Counted from the stretch's first letter, positions 48,332 through 57,643 are shown. The stretch: DNA of 64,000 nt from Pseudogulbenkiania sp. MAI-1 (GCF_000527175.1 NZ_AZUR01000001.1:3807001-3871000); one strand, 5' to 3'. Numbers and translations: made by a program. The notes: generated by a model from the letters alone, not told the origin.

Positions 48332-49555
48332 TCAGGCCTCGGCAAGGCGCTCCAGGAACAGCCCCTCCTGCTCGACCTTGAGCTGCCGTTCTTCCAGCGC
48401 GTCGGCCAGCCCTGCCAGCATGGCCGGCAGGCCGTGGCGCTCGAGCCGCGCCAGGCGGTGCGCGTCCTCGTCGCTCAGGGGCTGGGCGCCATTGGCCAGC
48501 GTCAGCGCCTCGGCCTCCATCTTCCACGGCTGCCAGGCGCAGCCGGCCTGCTCCGCCACGGCGCCGACCTGCCGCGCGATGGCGATGCCGTCCGGGTCGA
48601 GATCGCACGCCACCTGCAGCGGCAGGCGCAGCCGCGCCAGCAGATGGCCGACCGCCGCCCGCCAGCGCCGGTGCGGGTAACCCGGCACCCAGACGGTCAG
48701 GAAGGGCTGCGCCGCCCGCGTCAGCACCTCGAACACGCTCAGGTTCTCCACCACGCGCACCCCGCGCACGCTGCCCTGCAGCGCCGTCACCGCCAGCAGC
48801 GCCTCCGGCGCCAGCGCCACGCCCTGGCCGAGCAGGCTGGCCGCCAGCAAGGGTTCGGCACCGGCGTACAACGTCAGCGGTCCGGACAGGAACACGTGCG
48901 GGGTATGGGGCGAGACACCGCAGGCCTCCAGCTCGATACCGTGGGCGGCGAGCCAGTCGCGGTCGCCGCCGTTGAACGCCTTGCTGCGGCCGAAAGCGTA
49001 CTGCGAGAACTGACGCTCGGTGCCCCACAGCCCAGCGCTGAGCCAGGCATCCAGCGCCTGGGCGAGCTTGAGACGGCGCTCCAGCGTGGCCGACGGCAGG
49101 CGGTTGCCGAGGCTGTCGGCGAGCCCGGCCAGTTGCGCGTTGACCGGCTGCCAGCCGCGCCACAACGCCACCGTCTCGGCGCGCTCGCGCGGGTCGGTGA
49201 GTCCGCTCAGGCTGCGCAGGCCGTACATGTCGCGCCAGCTCACCCAGAACGGCTCGAGCTGAGCCTGGCGCAACCCGGCCTCGGCGTGCAGTTCGACCTC
49301 GCACCAGCCGGCTTCCAGCAAGCGGCGCAGCAGGTCTTCGGCCAGCACCGGATTACCGGTGGCGGCGAGCAGCGTGGTCCAGCGCACCCGGCTCGCCCGC
49401 GAACCGAGCCAGGTGGCGATCAGTTGCCGCTCCTCGGCGCCGAGCAGCAAGGCGCGCGGCTCGCCGCGCGGCGTCAACCGCAGGTTGTGGCCGCGCACGC
49501 CGAGCGGGGTGCGGGTGACGTGGTCGGGGTCGATCAGGGCGAGCCAGCTGGACAT
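48332..49555 (-). CDS. jetD: JetD/MksG-like TOPRIM nuclease subunit
   Basis: 407 residues. An N-terminal winged-helix-rich arm contains 'FSQYAFGRSKAFNGGDRDWL', similar to the JetD 'FGDSK' motif. A C-terminal TOPRIM/topoVI-A-like domain has E270 in 'VRVVENLSVFEVL' and a DxD at 318-320 in 'VACDLDPDGIAIAR'. In Wadjet and MksBEFG systems this subunit cleaves DNA extruded by the SMC motor, restricting plasmids. It is the last gene of the locus, 118 bp after jetC and behind a terminator-like hairpin. ATG 49555 is preferred to an upstream in-frame start that lies in non-conserved Pro/Arg sequence. Confidence 0.72.
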   Translation of the reverse strand: MSSWLALIDPDHVTRTPLGVRGHNLRLTPRGEPRALLLGAEERQLIATWLGSRASRVRWTTLLAATGNPVLAEDLLRRLLEAGWCEVELHAEAGLRQAQLEPFWVSWRDMYGLRSLSGLTDPRERAETVALWRGWQPVNAQLAGLADSLGNRLPSATLERRLKLAQALDAWLSAGLWGTERQFSQYAFGRSKAFNGGDRDWLAAHGIELEACGVSPHTPHVFLSGPLTLYAGAEPLLAASLLGQGVALAPEALLAVTALQGSVRGVRVVENLSVFEVLTRAAQPFLTVWVPGYPHRRWRAAVGHLLARLRLPLQVACDLDPDGIAIARQVGAVAEQAGCAWQPWKMEAEALTLANGAQPLSDEDAHRLARLERHGLPAMLAGLADALEERQLKVEQEGLFLERLAEA

Positions 49556-49625
49556 GGGCGGTACCGGAAGCGAACGGGAAGAAAGGAATAGACCGGGTCG
49601 GCGACGGTGGTTTCCGCCACCCGGC

Positions 49626-49669
49626 AAAAAAATCGACCGCGCCCGGACACGGCAAGCCGCGCCGGGCGC
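49626..49669 (-). terminator. Terminator-like hairpin between jetC and jetD
   Basis: GCGCCCGG/CCGGGCGC (49639-49646, 49662-49669). On the minus strand six bases and then seven T residues (49626-49632) follow. It begins five bases after the jetC stop. The gap between stem and T-run makes it weaker than a canonical terminator, so attenuation of jetD is possible. Confidence 0.55.
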
Positions 49670-49673
49670 GCAC

Positions 49674-52487
49674 TCACGGCGCCTTGTCCGCGCCCTCCAC
49701 CCGCCGCCGCGCCTGCAGGATCGGCGGCGCCCAGGTTTCGCCCGGGCGCTTCTTGCGCGTCGCCAGGGTGAGCTCGGACGGCGCGAAGATGTTGACGTTG
49801 TGGGTGTTGGGCGTGGTGATCAGGTACTGCGCCTCGGTGGCCTTGAGGAAGCCGGCGACGCGGTCGATGTTGAAGATGTCGAGGTGCGCGAACGGCTCGT
49901 CGATGAACACGAAGCCGGACGGGTTGGCCTCGTCCATCATCAGCCCGATCAACAGGATCAGCGACTTCATCACCTGCTGGCCGCCCGAGGCCTCGCCGTC
50001 GTTCATGCCCATCAGGCCCTTCTGGTCGAAGTTGAACTTGAGCACCAGGCCGGCCTGCGCCAGCACCGCATCGTCGTTGGCGAGCTGCGGCAGCTCGACC
50101 TCGACGCCGATGCCGGCCAGCTCGCCGAGGCGGCGCACGTTCTGGCCGTAGGCGCGCACCGTGGCGCGCAGCTTGCCGATGTAGGCGGCGCGCGCCTCGT
50201 CGGTGAGCTCGCGCGAGCGGTCGACCTCGGCCTGGCGCCGACTGCGCTCGCGGTCGATCTGCGCCAAGTCGTCCACCAGCTTGTCCTTGAGCTGCAGCAC
50301 CGCCTCGTCGGTTTCCCAGTCGCCGTTGGCCAGCCGCTCCTCGAGATAGCTGAGCTGGTGGCGCGCGTCGGCGGCGCTGTCGAATTCGTCCTCCAGCGCC
50401 GCGACGTGCTCGGGCGCCAGCGCGCCGTCCGGCAGCCGCTGTGCGCCCTCGCGCAGTTCGGCCAGCAGGCGGCGCAGCTGGCGCCGCGCGCCGTCCACTT
50501 CCTGGCGCTGCTGCTGGTAGGCGGCGAGGGTGTCCTGCTCGCGCTGGCACACGCGGTCGTGCGCCAGGCGGGCGTCGCCGTAGCGGCGGTCGGCGGCCTC
50601 CTTCTCCGCCGCGGCGTCGGCCAGGGCGGCGCCGAGACGGGCGATTTCCGCCTCCAGCGAGCCCTTGCGCGCCTCCAGCGCGGCGAACTCCTCGGCGCGG
50701 TCGTCGAGCTGGCGGATCGCATCCATGCCAGACAGGTAATCGGCCAGCCCGGAAGCCTCGCGCGTCACCTTCACCAGCTCGTCCTCGTCGGCCAGGATCT
50801 GCACGTTGAGGCGCTTGAGCTCGTCGCGCAGCGCCAACAGGCGCGACTGGCGCGCCGCCTCGCCGAAGGCGTAGTCGTGCGGGGCGACACCGATGTGGCG
50901 CGCACCGCGCCGTTCACGGAAATAGCCGTCGCGGGTGATCCAGTCGCCGTCAACGTCTGCTCCCTCGCGGGCGTCCTCGACGCGGGTGACGCCGTTCATC
51001 TGGCGGTAGAGCCAGTCCGGCGCGTTGGCCGAGAAGCGCACCACCTCGAGCAGGCTGCCCTTCTTCGCTGGCGGTGGGCTGGCGCGCTCGGGTACCACGA
51101 AGTGGCGGTAGCGGTGGCGCTCACCCAGCTGCCAGGCCTCGCGCCGGTCGGCGGGATCGTCCAGCAGCACCACGTAGCGGTAGGGCCGGAGCAGCGCCTC
51201 GACCGCGCCCTGCCAGCGCGCGTCGGTCACCTCGACCAGCTCGGACAACATGGCGTGACCGATGCCGGCCTCGTCGAGCGCGGCGCGGAAGTGGCGCACC
51301 TCGTCCGGCGCGCGCGTGCGCCCCAGCTCCAGCGACTCGAGCTGCTGCGACTTCTCCTCGCGCTGCTGCTTGAGTGCGCGCAGGCCGTCCTTCAGCGTGT
51401 CGGCACGGCTGCGCAAGCCGGTCAGTTGCTCGGCCAGCGCGGCGGCGTCGGCACCGTATTCCTTGTCGGCCAGCGCCCGCAGGCGGTCACGCTCCTTGAG
51501 CTGGCCGGCCACGCCGGCGTGTTCCGACTTGGCCGTCATGAAAGCCTCCTGCGCCGCCTGCCGGGCGCTTTCCGCCGCGACGCGCGCCGCGTCGGCGGCA
51601 ACCTCGGCGGCCTTGAGCCGCGCCACCAGTTCCAGCGTCTCGGCATGCTCGGCGCTCGCCCGGTTCAGCGCGTGGTAGCCGCTGCGGTAGCCGCGCCATA
51701 CCCCGGCAAACGAGGCCTTGCCGTCGAGATAGCCCAGCACCGGCAGCACCTCGTCGCGCAGGCGGGCGATATTGTGCTGCAACTGGCGCCATTCCAGATG
51801 GCGGTTGGCGCGCGTCTTCATGGTTTCGACGCGCCCTTCCAGCACCTCCTCCTGGCGCGTCAGCGCCTCCAGCTCCAGCTCGGTGGCGCGCTGTTCCTCG
51901 CGCGCGCGCTGGTAGTTGTCGAGCACGTCCTTGTCGCCGAACACCTGGAACACCAGGTCGAGCAGCTGGCGCGGGCTGTATTCGGTGAGCTTGTCGGTAT
52001 CGCCCTGCTCCAGCGCCAGCACCTCGGCCACCGCCGGGGTCAGCCCGGCCATCTCGAGACGGCGGCGGTATTCCTGCACCCCGAGCCACTGCGCCTGGCC
52101 TTCGGCCAGTTCCAGCGGCACATCGCCGTCAAGGATGGCGTAGTGGCGCACCCAGTCGCCGCCCTGCTTCTTGATGCGGCACAGCAGCGTCACGGCGTCG
52201 CTGACGATGGGGAAGAACGGCGTCGGGTAGAGCCCGCCGGAAGGCCGCCGCGGGTTGTCGACCACGCCGCGCAAATAGGCGAAGGCCTCGCGGTTGTTGC
52301 GCACGTAGCGCTTGTAGTCGCGCTTGCCGGAGCACTTGATCGCCAGCAGCGTGCGCATCGCGTCCAGCAAGGTCGTCTTGCCCGAGCCGTTGGGGCCGAT
52401 GATGGTGACGATCTGGGCATCGAGCGGCACGGTCAGCCGCTGCCAGAAGTCCCAGTGCACCATTTCCACCGCTTTCATCTGGAACAT
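49674..52487 (-). CDS. jetC: JetC/MksB-like SMC ATPase
   Basis: 937-residue SMC-family ATPase. Walker A is 'IGPNGSGKTTLLDAMR' (K37). Long Glu/Arg/Ala-rich coiled coils run to a hinge-like globular segment around residues 430-580 ('EAGIGHAMLSELVEV', 'RYVVLLDDPADRREAWQLGE'). A second coiled coil leads to the signature 'GEASGGQQVMKSL' (near 835) and Walker B 'GFVFIDEPFAHLD' (Glu near 864). It is smaller than typical JetC or MksB but has all parts. It is coupled to jetB by TGATG with a GGGAGG site. DNA loop extrusion is the family activity, inferred here. Confidence 0.8.
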   Translation of the reverse strand: MFQMKAVEMVHWDFWQRLTVPLDAQIVTIIGPNGSGKTTLLDAMRTLLAIKCSGKRDYKRYVRNNREAFAYLRGVVDNPRRPSGGLYPTPFFPIVSDAVTLLCRIKKQGGDWVRHYAILDGDVPLELAEGQAQWLGVQEYRRRLEMAGLTPAVAEVLALEQGDTDKLTEYSPRQLLDLVFQVFGDKDVLDNYQRAREEQRATELELEALTRQEEVLEGRVETMKTRANRHLEWRQLQHNIARLRDEVLPVLGYLDGKASFAGVWRGYRSGYHALNRASAEHAETLELVARLKAAEVAADAARVAAESARQAAQEAFMTAKSEHAGVAGQLKERDRLRALADKEYGADAAALAEQLTGLRSRADTLKDGLRALKQQREEKSQQLESLELGRTRAPDEVRHFRAALDEAGIGHAMLSELVEVTDARWQGAVEALLRPYRYVVLLDDPADRREAWQLGERHRYRHFVVPERASPPPAKKGSLLEVVRFSANAPDWLYRQMNGVTRVEDAREGADVDGDWITRDGYFRERRGARHIGVAPHDYAFGEAARQSRLLALRDELKRLNVQILADEDELVKVTREASGLADYLSGMDAIRQLDDRAEEFAALEARKGSLEAEIARLGAALADAAAEKEAADRRYGDARLAHDRVCQREQDTLAAYQQQRQEVDGARRQLRRLLAELREGAQRLPDGALAPEHVAALEDEFDSAADARHQLSYLEERLANGDWETDEAVLQLKDKLVDDLAQIDRERSRRQAEVDRSRELTDEARAAYIGKLRATVRAYGQNVRRLGELAGIGVEVELPQLANDDAVLAQAGLVLKFNFDQKGLMGMNDGEASGGQQVMKSLILLIGLMMDEANPSGFVFIDEPFAHLDIFNIDRVAGFLKATEAQYLITTPNTHNVNIFAPSELTLATRKKRPGETWAPPILQARRRVEGADKAP

Positions 52488-53251
52488 CAGCGCACCTCCC
52501 CGGCTTCGAACCCGGATTCGAACAAGGAACCGTCACCGTTCTCGGCCGGCGCTTCGGCCAGCGTGTCGGTCCCGGCATCGGTAGCCGCGGCCTCCTGCGT
52601 CTTGTCGGCCAGAGCCGCCCTGCCCTCGCGCTGGCGCAGCACCTCGGCCAGCGCGCCGTCGATGATGCGCGGTGCGAGCTGGGCATAGTCGATCATCAGA
52701 TCCAGCATCGGCCCCTCGTCCAGCCACTTGTTGCGGCGGACCACGAAGCCCAGGTTGACCAGGCGGCCGAGGTTGGCGTTGAAACGGGTGCGGCCGCCCA
52801 GCGCCTTGCCGAAATCGGCGTAGAGCGCCTCCTCCGACACCCCGGTGGAGACCGACTCGCCGGTTTCCAGCGGCTTCTGCGCGCCGAACATGTCGTGCTG
52901 GCTCTCGCGCCCAGCCTCGACGCGGGCGATCTGGCGCTCGCGCTTGGGCAGCACGATCAGCGCCCACAGGATCACCAGCAAGGCCACGCCGTCACGCGGC
53001 AGGCCGAGGTTGTTGTTGAGCCAGGCCTCGCCCGAGCCGAACACCGGCTCGGTCATCTCCGGCAGCAGCGACACCGCCACGTGTTCGGCGTAGGGGTTTT
53101 CCACCAGGCGCAGGCCGACGTCGGCCAGACGGCGGTCCAGCTCGCTGCGGAAGCTCTCGTCGAGCAGGGCTCGGCGCGCCAGCGGGTCGGCGCGCGGCAG
53201 TACGCGCTGCGCCAGCAGGCGCGCGGTGAGGGTCTTGAGTTCCAGTTCCAT
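52487..53251 (-). CDS. jetB: JetB/MksE-like winged-helix (KITE) subunit
   Basis: 254 residues with tandem winged-helix features ('LLDESFRSELDRRLADVGLR', 'RTRFNANLGRLVNLGFVVRR', 'GPMLDLMIDYAQLAPRII') and a disordered acidic/Ala-rich tail from about residue 215. KITE subunits of this length bridge kleisin and SMC heads. It is located exactly between the kleisin and SMC genes, 3 bp after jetA and overlapping jetC by one base. Assigned mainly from context and architecture. Confidence 0.7.
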   Translation of the reverse strand: MELELKTLTARLLAQRVLPRADPLARRALLDESFRSELDRRLADVGLRLVENPYAEHVAVSLLPEMTEPVFGSGEAWLNNNLGLPRDGVALLVILWALIVLPKRERQIARVEAGRESQHDMFGAQKPLETGESVSTGVSEEALYADFGKALGGRTRFNANLGRLVNLGFVVRRNKWLDEGPMLDLMIDYAQLAPRIIDGALAEVLRQREGRAALADKTQEAAATDAGTDTLAEAPAENGDGSLFESGFEAGEVR

Positions 53252-53254
53252 GGC

Positions 53255-54547
53255 TCAGTTCGGGGTATGGGGCCGCAGCCACGCGTCGGACAGCGCGGCC
53301 ACTTCCGGGTGATCGGGTTCGATGACGGACTCGCCGCCGGTCAGTTGCAGCGGCAGCCGCGCCAGGTCGGCAACGATGCTGGCGTCGCCGCGGCTTTCCG
53401 GGTCGCCGAGCAGCGACAGCAGCGACAACCGGTAGGCGGTCTCGTCGTAGCTGTCGGCCAGCACCGCACGCGCGATCGGCAGCTCGGCCGCCCCGCTCTC
53501 GCCCAGCTCCAGGCCCAACTGCAACAGCTCGTCGTACATCGCCTCGGCGGCGAGCAGGCGCTCCACCTCCGGCGCGTCGGCCAAGGGCGCAGCCTCGGCA
53601 CCGGGCAGCGTGGCGTTGCCCGCCTTGGCGCGCTCACGCGCCAACAGCTCGAACTCGGCCACGTCGGCCAGTTCCGGAGTGGCAAGAAAGGCCGGTTCGG
53701 GACAGATCGACAGGCAGCCTGCCAGCTGCGTCGCCAACTGGCCGACCTGCTGACGACGCAGCCAGTCGGCGATATCGGTCGAAGTCAGCCCGGAACTGCC
53801 CAGGTGCACGCGCTGCGCCGCCAGCTGCGCCAGGCGCCGCTCGAAGGTGCCGGCCAGCGCCAGCATGCGGCTTTGCGCCAGCGCGATGGCCTGCGCCTGG
53901 TTCAAGGTGGCCAGATCCAGCGTCTCGTCGGCGGTCAGGCGGCGTACCACCTCGGTCGACTTAGCCACCCAGCGCCACACCGCGTCGAGGCGATGCTGCG
54001 CAGCGCGGATACGGAACTCCGACTGCGACTCCAGCGCCGCCTCGAACTCGGCGTAGAGTTCGTTGAGGCGTGCTAAGAGGTGACGCAGCGCCTCATCCGA
54101 CACCTGCCCCACCGCCTGCCCGGCCGCGACTTGGCTAGTCAGATAACCCAGTTCCACGTCGTCGCCGGCGAAGTCGACCATGGTCGCCAGCGCCGCCAGC
54201 GCCACGCGTGCGCCCTCGGAGAGCTGGTAGCGGCCGCCGTCGGACTCCCACACCAGCAACTCGCCCTCGCGCAGGCGCTTCAGGATGGTGTCGAGCTTGG
54301 TCGGGTTGAGGTAGGCGAAACGCTGGGCAATCTCGGCCGGCGTCCACAACGGGGCGTCGGCGCGGCCACCCAGCTCGCGCAGCACCAGGAGGCGCAGCAG
54401 CACCTCCTCGTCGCCGCCGCGAAACAGCGTGATGAAGACGGACAGATAAGGCCAGGCGGCGGTCAGGCGATTGACCGACGACAGCGTCGCCGGATCGATG
54501 CCAGGCTGGAAGAAATCGGAAAGCGAATGCACGGACAATCCGGTCAT
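53255..54547 (-). CDS. jetA: JetA/MksF-like kleisin subunit
   Basis: 430 residues. The N-terminal winged-helix region ('NRLTAAWPYLSVFITLFRGG', 'TPAEIAQRFAYLNPTKLDTI') is followed by long helices ('RLNELYAEFEAALESQSEFR', 'AIALAQSRMLALAGTFERRL') and a C-terminal winged-helix-like part, the layout of kleisins. First gene of the SMC locus, 30 bp after the obgE stop on the same strand with no terminator between them, so it may be read from the obgE promoter. The ribosome site is poor. The name rests on gene order. Confidence 0.68.
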   Translation of the reverse strand: MTGLSVHSLSDFFQPGIDPATLSSVNRLTAAWPYLSVFITLFRGGDEEVLLRLLVLRELGGRADAPLWTPAEIAQRFAYLNPTKLDTILKRLREGELLVWESDGGRYQLSEGARVALAALATMVDFAGDDVELGYLTSQVAAGQAVGQVSDEALRHLLARLNELYAEFEAALESQSEFRIRAAQHRLDAVWRWVAKSTEVVRRLTADETLDLATLNQAQAIALAQSRMLALAGTFERRLAQLAAQRVHLGSSGLTSTDIADWLRRQQVGQLATQLAGCLSICPEPAFLATPELADVAEFELLARERAKAGNATLPGAEAAPLADAPEVERLLAAEAMYDELLQLGLELGESGAAELPIARAVLADSYDETAYRLSLLSLLGDPESRGDASIVADLARLPLQLTGGESVIEPDHPEVAALSDAWLRPHTPN

Positions 54548-54577
54548 GACAAAAGCCGGATTGTCCGAGCGGAGGGA

Positions 54578-55744
54578 TTACTCGTCAACGCCCGCGGTAC
54601 GGGTGAGGACGTTCTGGCGCGCCGCCTTGGCCGCGGCCTTGGCTTCGGCGGCCTGGCGTTCGGCCAGCTCGGCGGCGGCACGCTCGGCCTGACGCACGCG
54701 TTCGATGTACTCCATCATGGCGTAGGTCACCGCCTGGGTGCCCTCGCCGGTCAGCGCCGACACGGTGAACACGCGCGGCGTCTCCATGTCGAACTCGAAC
54801 TCGTCGTTGGGCTGCTGCTTCGGCCAGCCATAAGCCTCGAGGAAAGCGCTCACCGTCAGCTCGCGCTCCTCCTCCGGCAGCATGTCCACCTTGTTCAGCA
54901 CCAGCCAGCGCGGCTTGTTGTACAGCGTCTCGTCGTACTTCTTCAGCTCCTCGACGATGGCGCGCGCCTCGCGCACCGGATCGACCTCGGGGTCGAACGG
55001 AGCGATATCCACCACGTGCAACAGCAGGCCGGTGCGGCTCAAATGCTTGAGGAAGCGGTGGCCGAGGCCGGCGCCTTCCGCCGCACCTTCGATCAGGCCG
55101 GGAATGTCGGCGATGACGAAGCTGCGCGTATCCTGCATGCGCACCACGCCCAGGTTGGGGTGCAGCGTGGTGAACGGGTAGTCCGCCACCTTCGGCTTGG
55201 CGGCGGACACCGCGCGGATGAAGGTCGACTTGCCGGCGTTGGGCATGCCCAACAGGCCGACGTCGGCCAGCACCTTCAGCTCCAGCCGCAGGTTGCGGCG
55301 CTCGCCCTCCTCACCCGGCGTGCACTGGCGCGGCGCGCGGTTGGTGGACGACTTGAAGTGGATGTTGCCGAGCCCGCCCTTGCCGCCGCGTGCCAGCATC
55401 ACACGCTCGCCGTGGCGCGCCAGGTCGGCCACTACCTCTTCGGTGTCGGCGTCGATAATCACCGTGCCCACCGGCATCTTCAGCTCGATGTCGTCGCCGC
55501 CCTTGCCGTAGCAATCCGCGCCGTGCCCCTTCTCGCCGTGCTGTGCCACGTACTTCTTGACGAAGCGGTACTCCACCAGGGTGTTGACGTTCTCGTCCGC
55601 CACCGCGTACACGCTGCCGCCCTTGCCGCCGTCGCCGCCATCCGGACCGCCGAACGGCACGAACTTCTCGCGGCGGAAACTGGCCGCGCCATTGCCGCCC
55701 TTGCCGGCGATCACTTCAATACGGGCTTCATCGATAAACTTCAT
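54578..55744 (-). CDS. obgE: Obg-family ribosome-assembly GTPase
   Basis: 388 residues. The glycine-rich Obg fold covers residues 1-158 ('AGKGGNGAASFRREKFVPFG'). The G domain has G1 'GMPNAGKSTFIRAV', 'DIPGLIEGAAEGAGLGHRFL' and 'VLNKVDML', with a short basic/Ala-rich tail. Acts in 50S assembly, the stringent response and chromosome partition. Third gene after rplU and rpmA, separated from rpmA by a terminator, and followed 30 bp later by the SMC locus. Confidence 0.96.
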   Translation of the reverse strand: MKFIDEARIEVIAGKGGNGAASFRREKFVPFGGPDGGDGGKGGSVYAVADENVNTLVEYRFVKKYVAQHGEKGHGADCYGKGGDDIELKMPVGTVIIDADTEEVVADLARHGERVMLARGGKGGLGNIHFKSSTNRAPRQCTPGEEGERRNLRLELKVLADVGLLGMPNAGKSTFIRAVSAAKPKVADYPFTTLHPNLGVVRMQDTRSFVIADIPGLIEGAAEGAGLGHRFLKHLSRTGLLLHVVDIAPFDPEVDPVREARAIVEELKKYDETLYNKPRWLVLNKVDMLPEEERELTVSAFLEAYGWPKQQPNDEFEFDMETPRVFTVSALTGEGTQAVTYAMMEYIERVRQAERAAAELAERQAAEAKAAAKAARQNVLTRTAGVDE

Positions 55745-55824
55745 GGGTCCTCCAGTAAGTCAATGAGGAGTCAGGCGTCAACGGCCGCGGCCAGCCGCTC
55801 ACGCCTCACGCCTCGTGAAAAAAC

Positions 55825-55855
55825 AAAAAAGCCCTATCGCCAGGATAGGGCTTTT
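55825..55855 (-). terminator. Intrinsic terminator after rpmA
   Basis: The 12-bp stem AAAAGCCCTATC/GATAGGGCTTTT (55827-55838, 55844-55855) has loop gccag, with T-runs on both strands. It sits between rpmA and obgE, so obgE needs read-through or its own promoter. Confidence 0.93.
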
Positions 55856-55871
55856 AACCGGTAGCTGACGA

Positions 55872-56147
55872 TTACTCGCCGTCTACACCGGTGTACGGAA
55901 CCACGTTCACGGTCTTGCGGCTCAGAGCACCCTTGGTGGTGAACTCTACATAGCCATCAACCTTGGCGAACAGGGTGTGGTCCTTGCCCATGCCGACGTT
56001 TTCGCCAGCGTGGAACTTGGTGCCGCGCTGACGCACGATGATGGAACCGGCCGGAATCAGTTCGCTGCCGTAAACCTTAACGCCCAGGCGTTTGGCTTCG
56101 GAGTCACGACCGTTGCGGGAGCTACCGCCTGCTTTCTTGTGTGCCAT
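55872..56147 (-). CDS. rpmA: 50S ribosomal protein L27
   Basis: 91 residues, beginning 'MAHKKAGGSSRNGRDSEAKR', with 'GSIIVRQRGTKFHAGENVGM' and 'GRDHTLFAKVDG'-like sequence. Standard L27, whose N-terminus reaches the peptidyl transferase centre. 13 bp after rplU in the same operon. Confidence 0.98.
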   Translation of the reverse strand: MAHKKAGGSSRNGRDSEAKRLGVKVYGSELIPAGSIIVRQRGTKFHAGENVGMGKDHTLFAKVDGYVEFTTKGALSRKTVNVVPYTGVDGE

Positions 56148-56160
56148 GACTGTTTACTCC

Positions 56161-56478
56161 TTACTTGGAAATCTCGTCGATACGGATTTCGGTGTAGTTC
56201 TGACGGTGACCCTGATGCTTCTGGTAGTGCTTACGGCGACGCATCTTGAAGATGCGGACCTTCTCGCCACGGCCGTGAGCGACCACGGTCGCCTTCACGG
56301 TCGCGCCAGCAACGCGCGGGGTGCCCACAACAACCTGCTCACCGTCAGCAATCATCAGCACTTCTTCGAGTACGATTTGGCTGTCGACGTCTGCAGGTAT
56401 CTGTTCTACTTTAAGTTTTTCGCCAACGGCAACTTTGTACTGCTTGCCGCCAGTTTTTACGACCGCATACATTCGCAT
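56161..56478 (-). CDS. rplU: 50S ribosomal protein L21
   Basis: 105 residues, 'MYAVVKTGGKQYKVAVGEKL' after two leading residues, ending 'KHYQKHQGHRQNYTEIRID'. Standard L21. A near-perfect sigma-70 promoter lies upstream. The internal ATG two codons in (MYAV) may be the true start. Confidence 0.97.
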   Translation of the reverse strand: MRMYAVVKTGGKQYKVAVGEKLKVEQIPADVDSQIVLEEVLMIADGEQVVVGTPRVAGATVKATVVAHGRGEKVRIFKMRRRKHYQKHQGHRQNYTEIRIDEISK

Positions 56479-56530
56479 AGCTCCTGAATAGGGAATCTAA
56501 ATTCCTGCGCCAATACACAGGAAGCCGGGA

Positions 56531-56559
56531 ATCATACTTAAGTCACTGAAACATGTCAA
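56531..56559 (-). promoter_or_regulatory. Near-consensus sigma-70 promoter of rplU-rpmA
   Basis: On the minus strand: -35 TTGACA (56559-56554), 17-bp spacer, -10 TATGAT (56536-56531). Expected start near 56524, about 45 bp before the rplU ATG. Confidence 0.92.
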
Positions 56560-56671
56560 TTTTTTTCCCCGGACAACAGGAGCCGAGTGGTGCATGGCGG
56601 GAACAGCGGCTTTTCTGGTAACATCAGCGCGAATTTTTTGGCCAAGTACAACGAATAACCCGGTTACCAAC

Positions 56672-57643
56672 GTGTCCAGCACCCCGCTCTTCCGCTCCCT
56701 GCTCGCCGACGACATGCAGACAGTCGACCGCGTGATCCGTGCCCGCCTGCACTCCGATGTCGTCCTGATCCGCCAGGTGGCGGAATACATCATCTCCGCC
56801 GGCGGCAAGCGCCTGCGCCCGGTGCTCACGCTGTTGGCCGGCAAGGCGCTGGACTACCGCGGCGAGCACCTGCACGAACTGGCGGCGATGATCGAATTCA
56901 TCCACACCGCCACGCTGCTGCACGACGACGTTGTGGACGAATCCGCACTGCGCCGCGGCCGCGAAACCGCCAACGCCCTGTTCGGCAACGCCGCCAGCGT
57001 GCTGGTCGGCGATTTCCTCTATACCCGCGCCTTCCAGATGATGGTCACCACGCGCAACATGGCCATCCTGGAAGTGATGGCCGAGGCCACCAACATCATC
57101 GCCGAAGGCGAAGTGCTGCAGTTGCTCAACATCGGCAACACCGACGTCACCGAGGCGCAATACCTGCAGGTGATCCAGTACAAGACCGCCAAGCTGTTCG
57201 AGGCCGCCGGCCGCGTCGGCGCGCTGATCGCCGGCGCCACGGCGGAACAGGAACAGGCGCTGGCCGACTACGGCATGCACCTGGGCACCGCCTTTCAGAT
57301 CATCGACGACGTGCTCGACTACTCGGGCGACGCCGACACCATCGGCAAGAGCCTGGGCGACGACCTGGCCGAAGGCAAACCCACGCTGCCCCTGATCTAC
57401 ACCATGCGCCACGGCACCCCGGAAGCGGCCGCCACCGTGCGCGACGCCATCGAGAACGCCCGCGGCGACCGTTTCCACGAAGTGCTGGCTGCGGTACAAT
57501 CCTGCGGCGCGCTGGACTACGCCAAGGGCGAGGCGGTGCGTGCCGCCGAACGCGCCGTCGCCGTCATCGCCAATCTCCCGGACAGCAGCAGCAAGCAGGC
57601 GCTGATCGAACTGGCCCGGCTGTCGGTCGAGCGCAACAGCTGA
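56672..57643 (+). CDS. ispB: Octaprenyl diphosphate synthase
   Basis: About 323-residue trans-polyprenyl synthase making the ubiquinone side chain. First Asp-rich motif 'LLHDDVVDESALRRG', second 'FQIIDDVLDYSGD', plus 'GKRLRPVL' and 'YKTAKLFEAA'. The GTG at 56672 ('VSSTPLFRSLLADDM') is preferred; an upstream frame to 56594 overlaps promoter-like sequence and is not conserved. Divergent from rplU, the common arrangement in proteobacteria. Confidence 0.93.
   Translation: MSSTPLFRSLLADDMQTVDRVIRARLHSDVVLIRQVAEYIISAGGKRLRPVLTLLAGKALDYRGEHLHELAAMIEFIHTATLLHDDVVDESALRRGRETANALFGNAASVLVGDFLYTRAFQMMVTTRNMAILEVMAEATNIIAEGEVLQLLNIGNTDVTEAQYLQVIQYKTAKLFEAAGRVGALIAGATAEQEQALADYGMHLGTAFQIIDDVLDYSGDADTIGKSLGDDLAEGKPTLPLIYTMRHGTPEAAATVRDAIENARGDRFHEVLAAVQSCGALDYAKGEAVRAAERAVAVIANLPDSSSKQALIELARLSVERNS

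Noticed and set aside
49359..52688. A very long plus-strand open frame opposite jetC and jetD
   Set aside because: It is a shadow of the high-GC coding strand: rich in His, Gln, Arg and Gly, with no domains. The minus-strand SMC and TOPRIM motifs are decisive.
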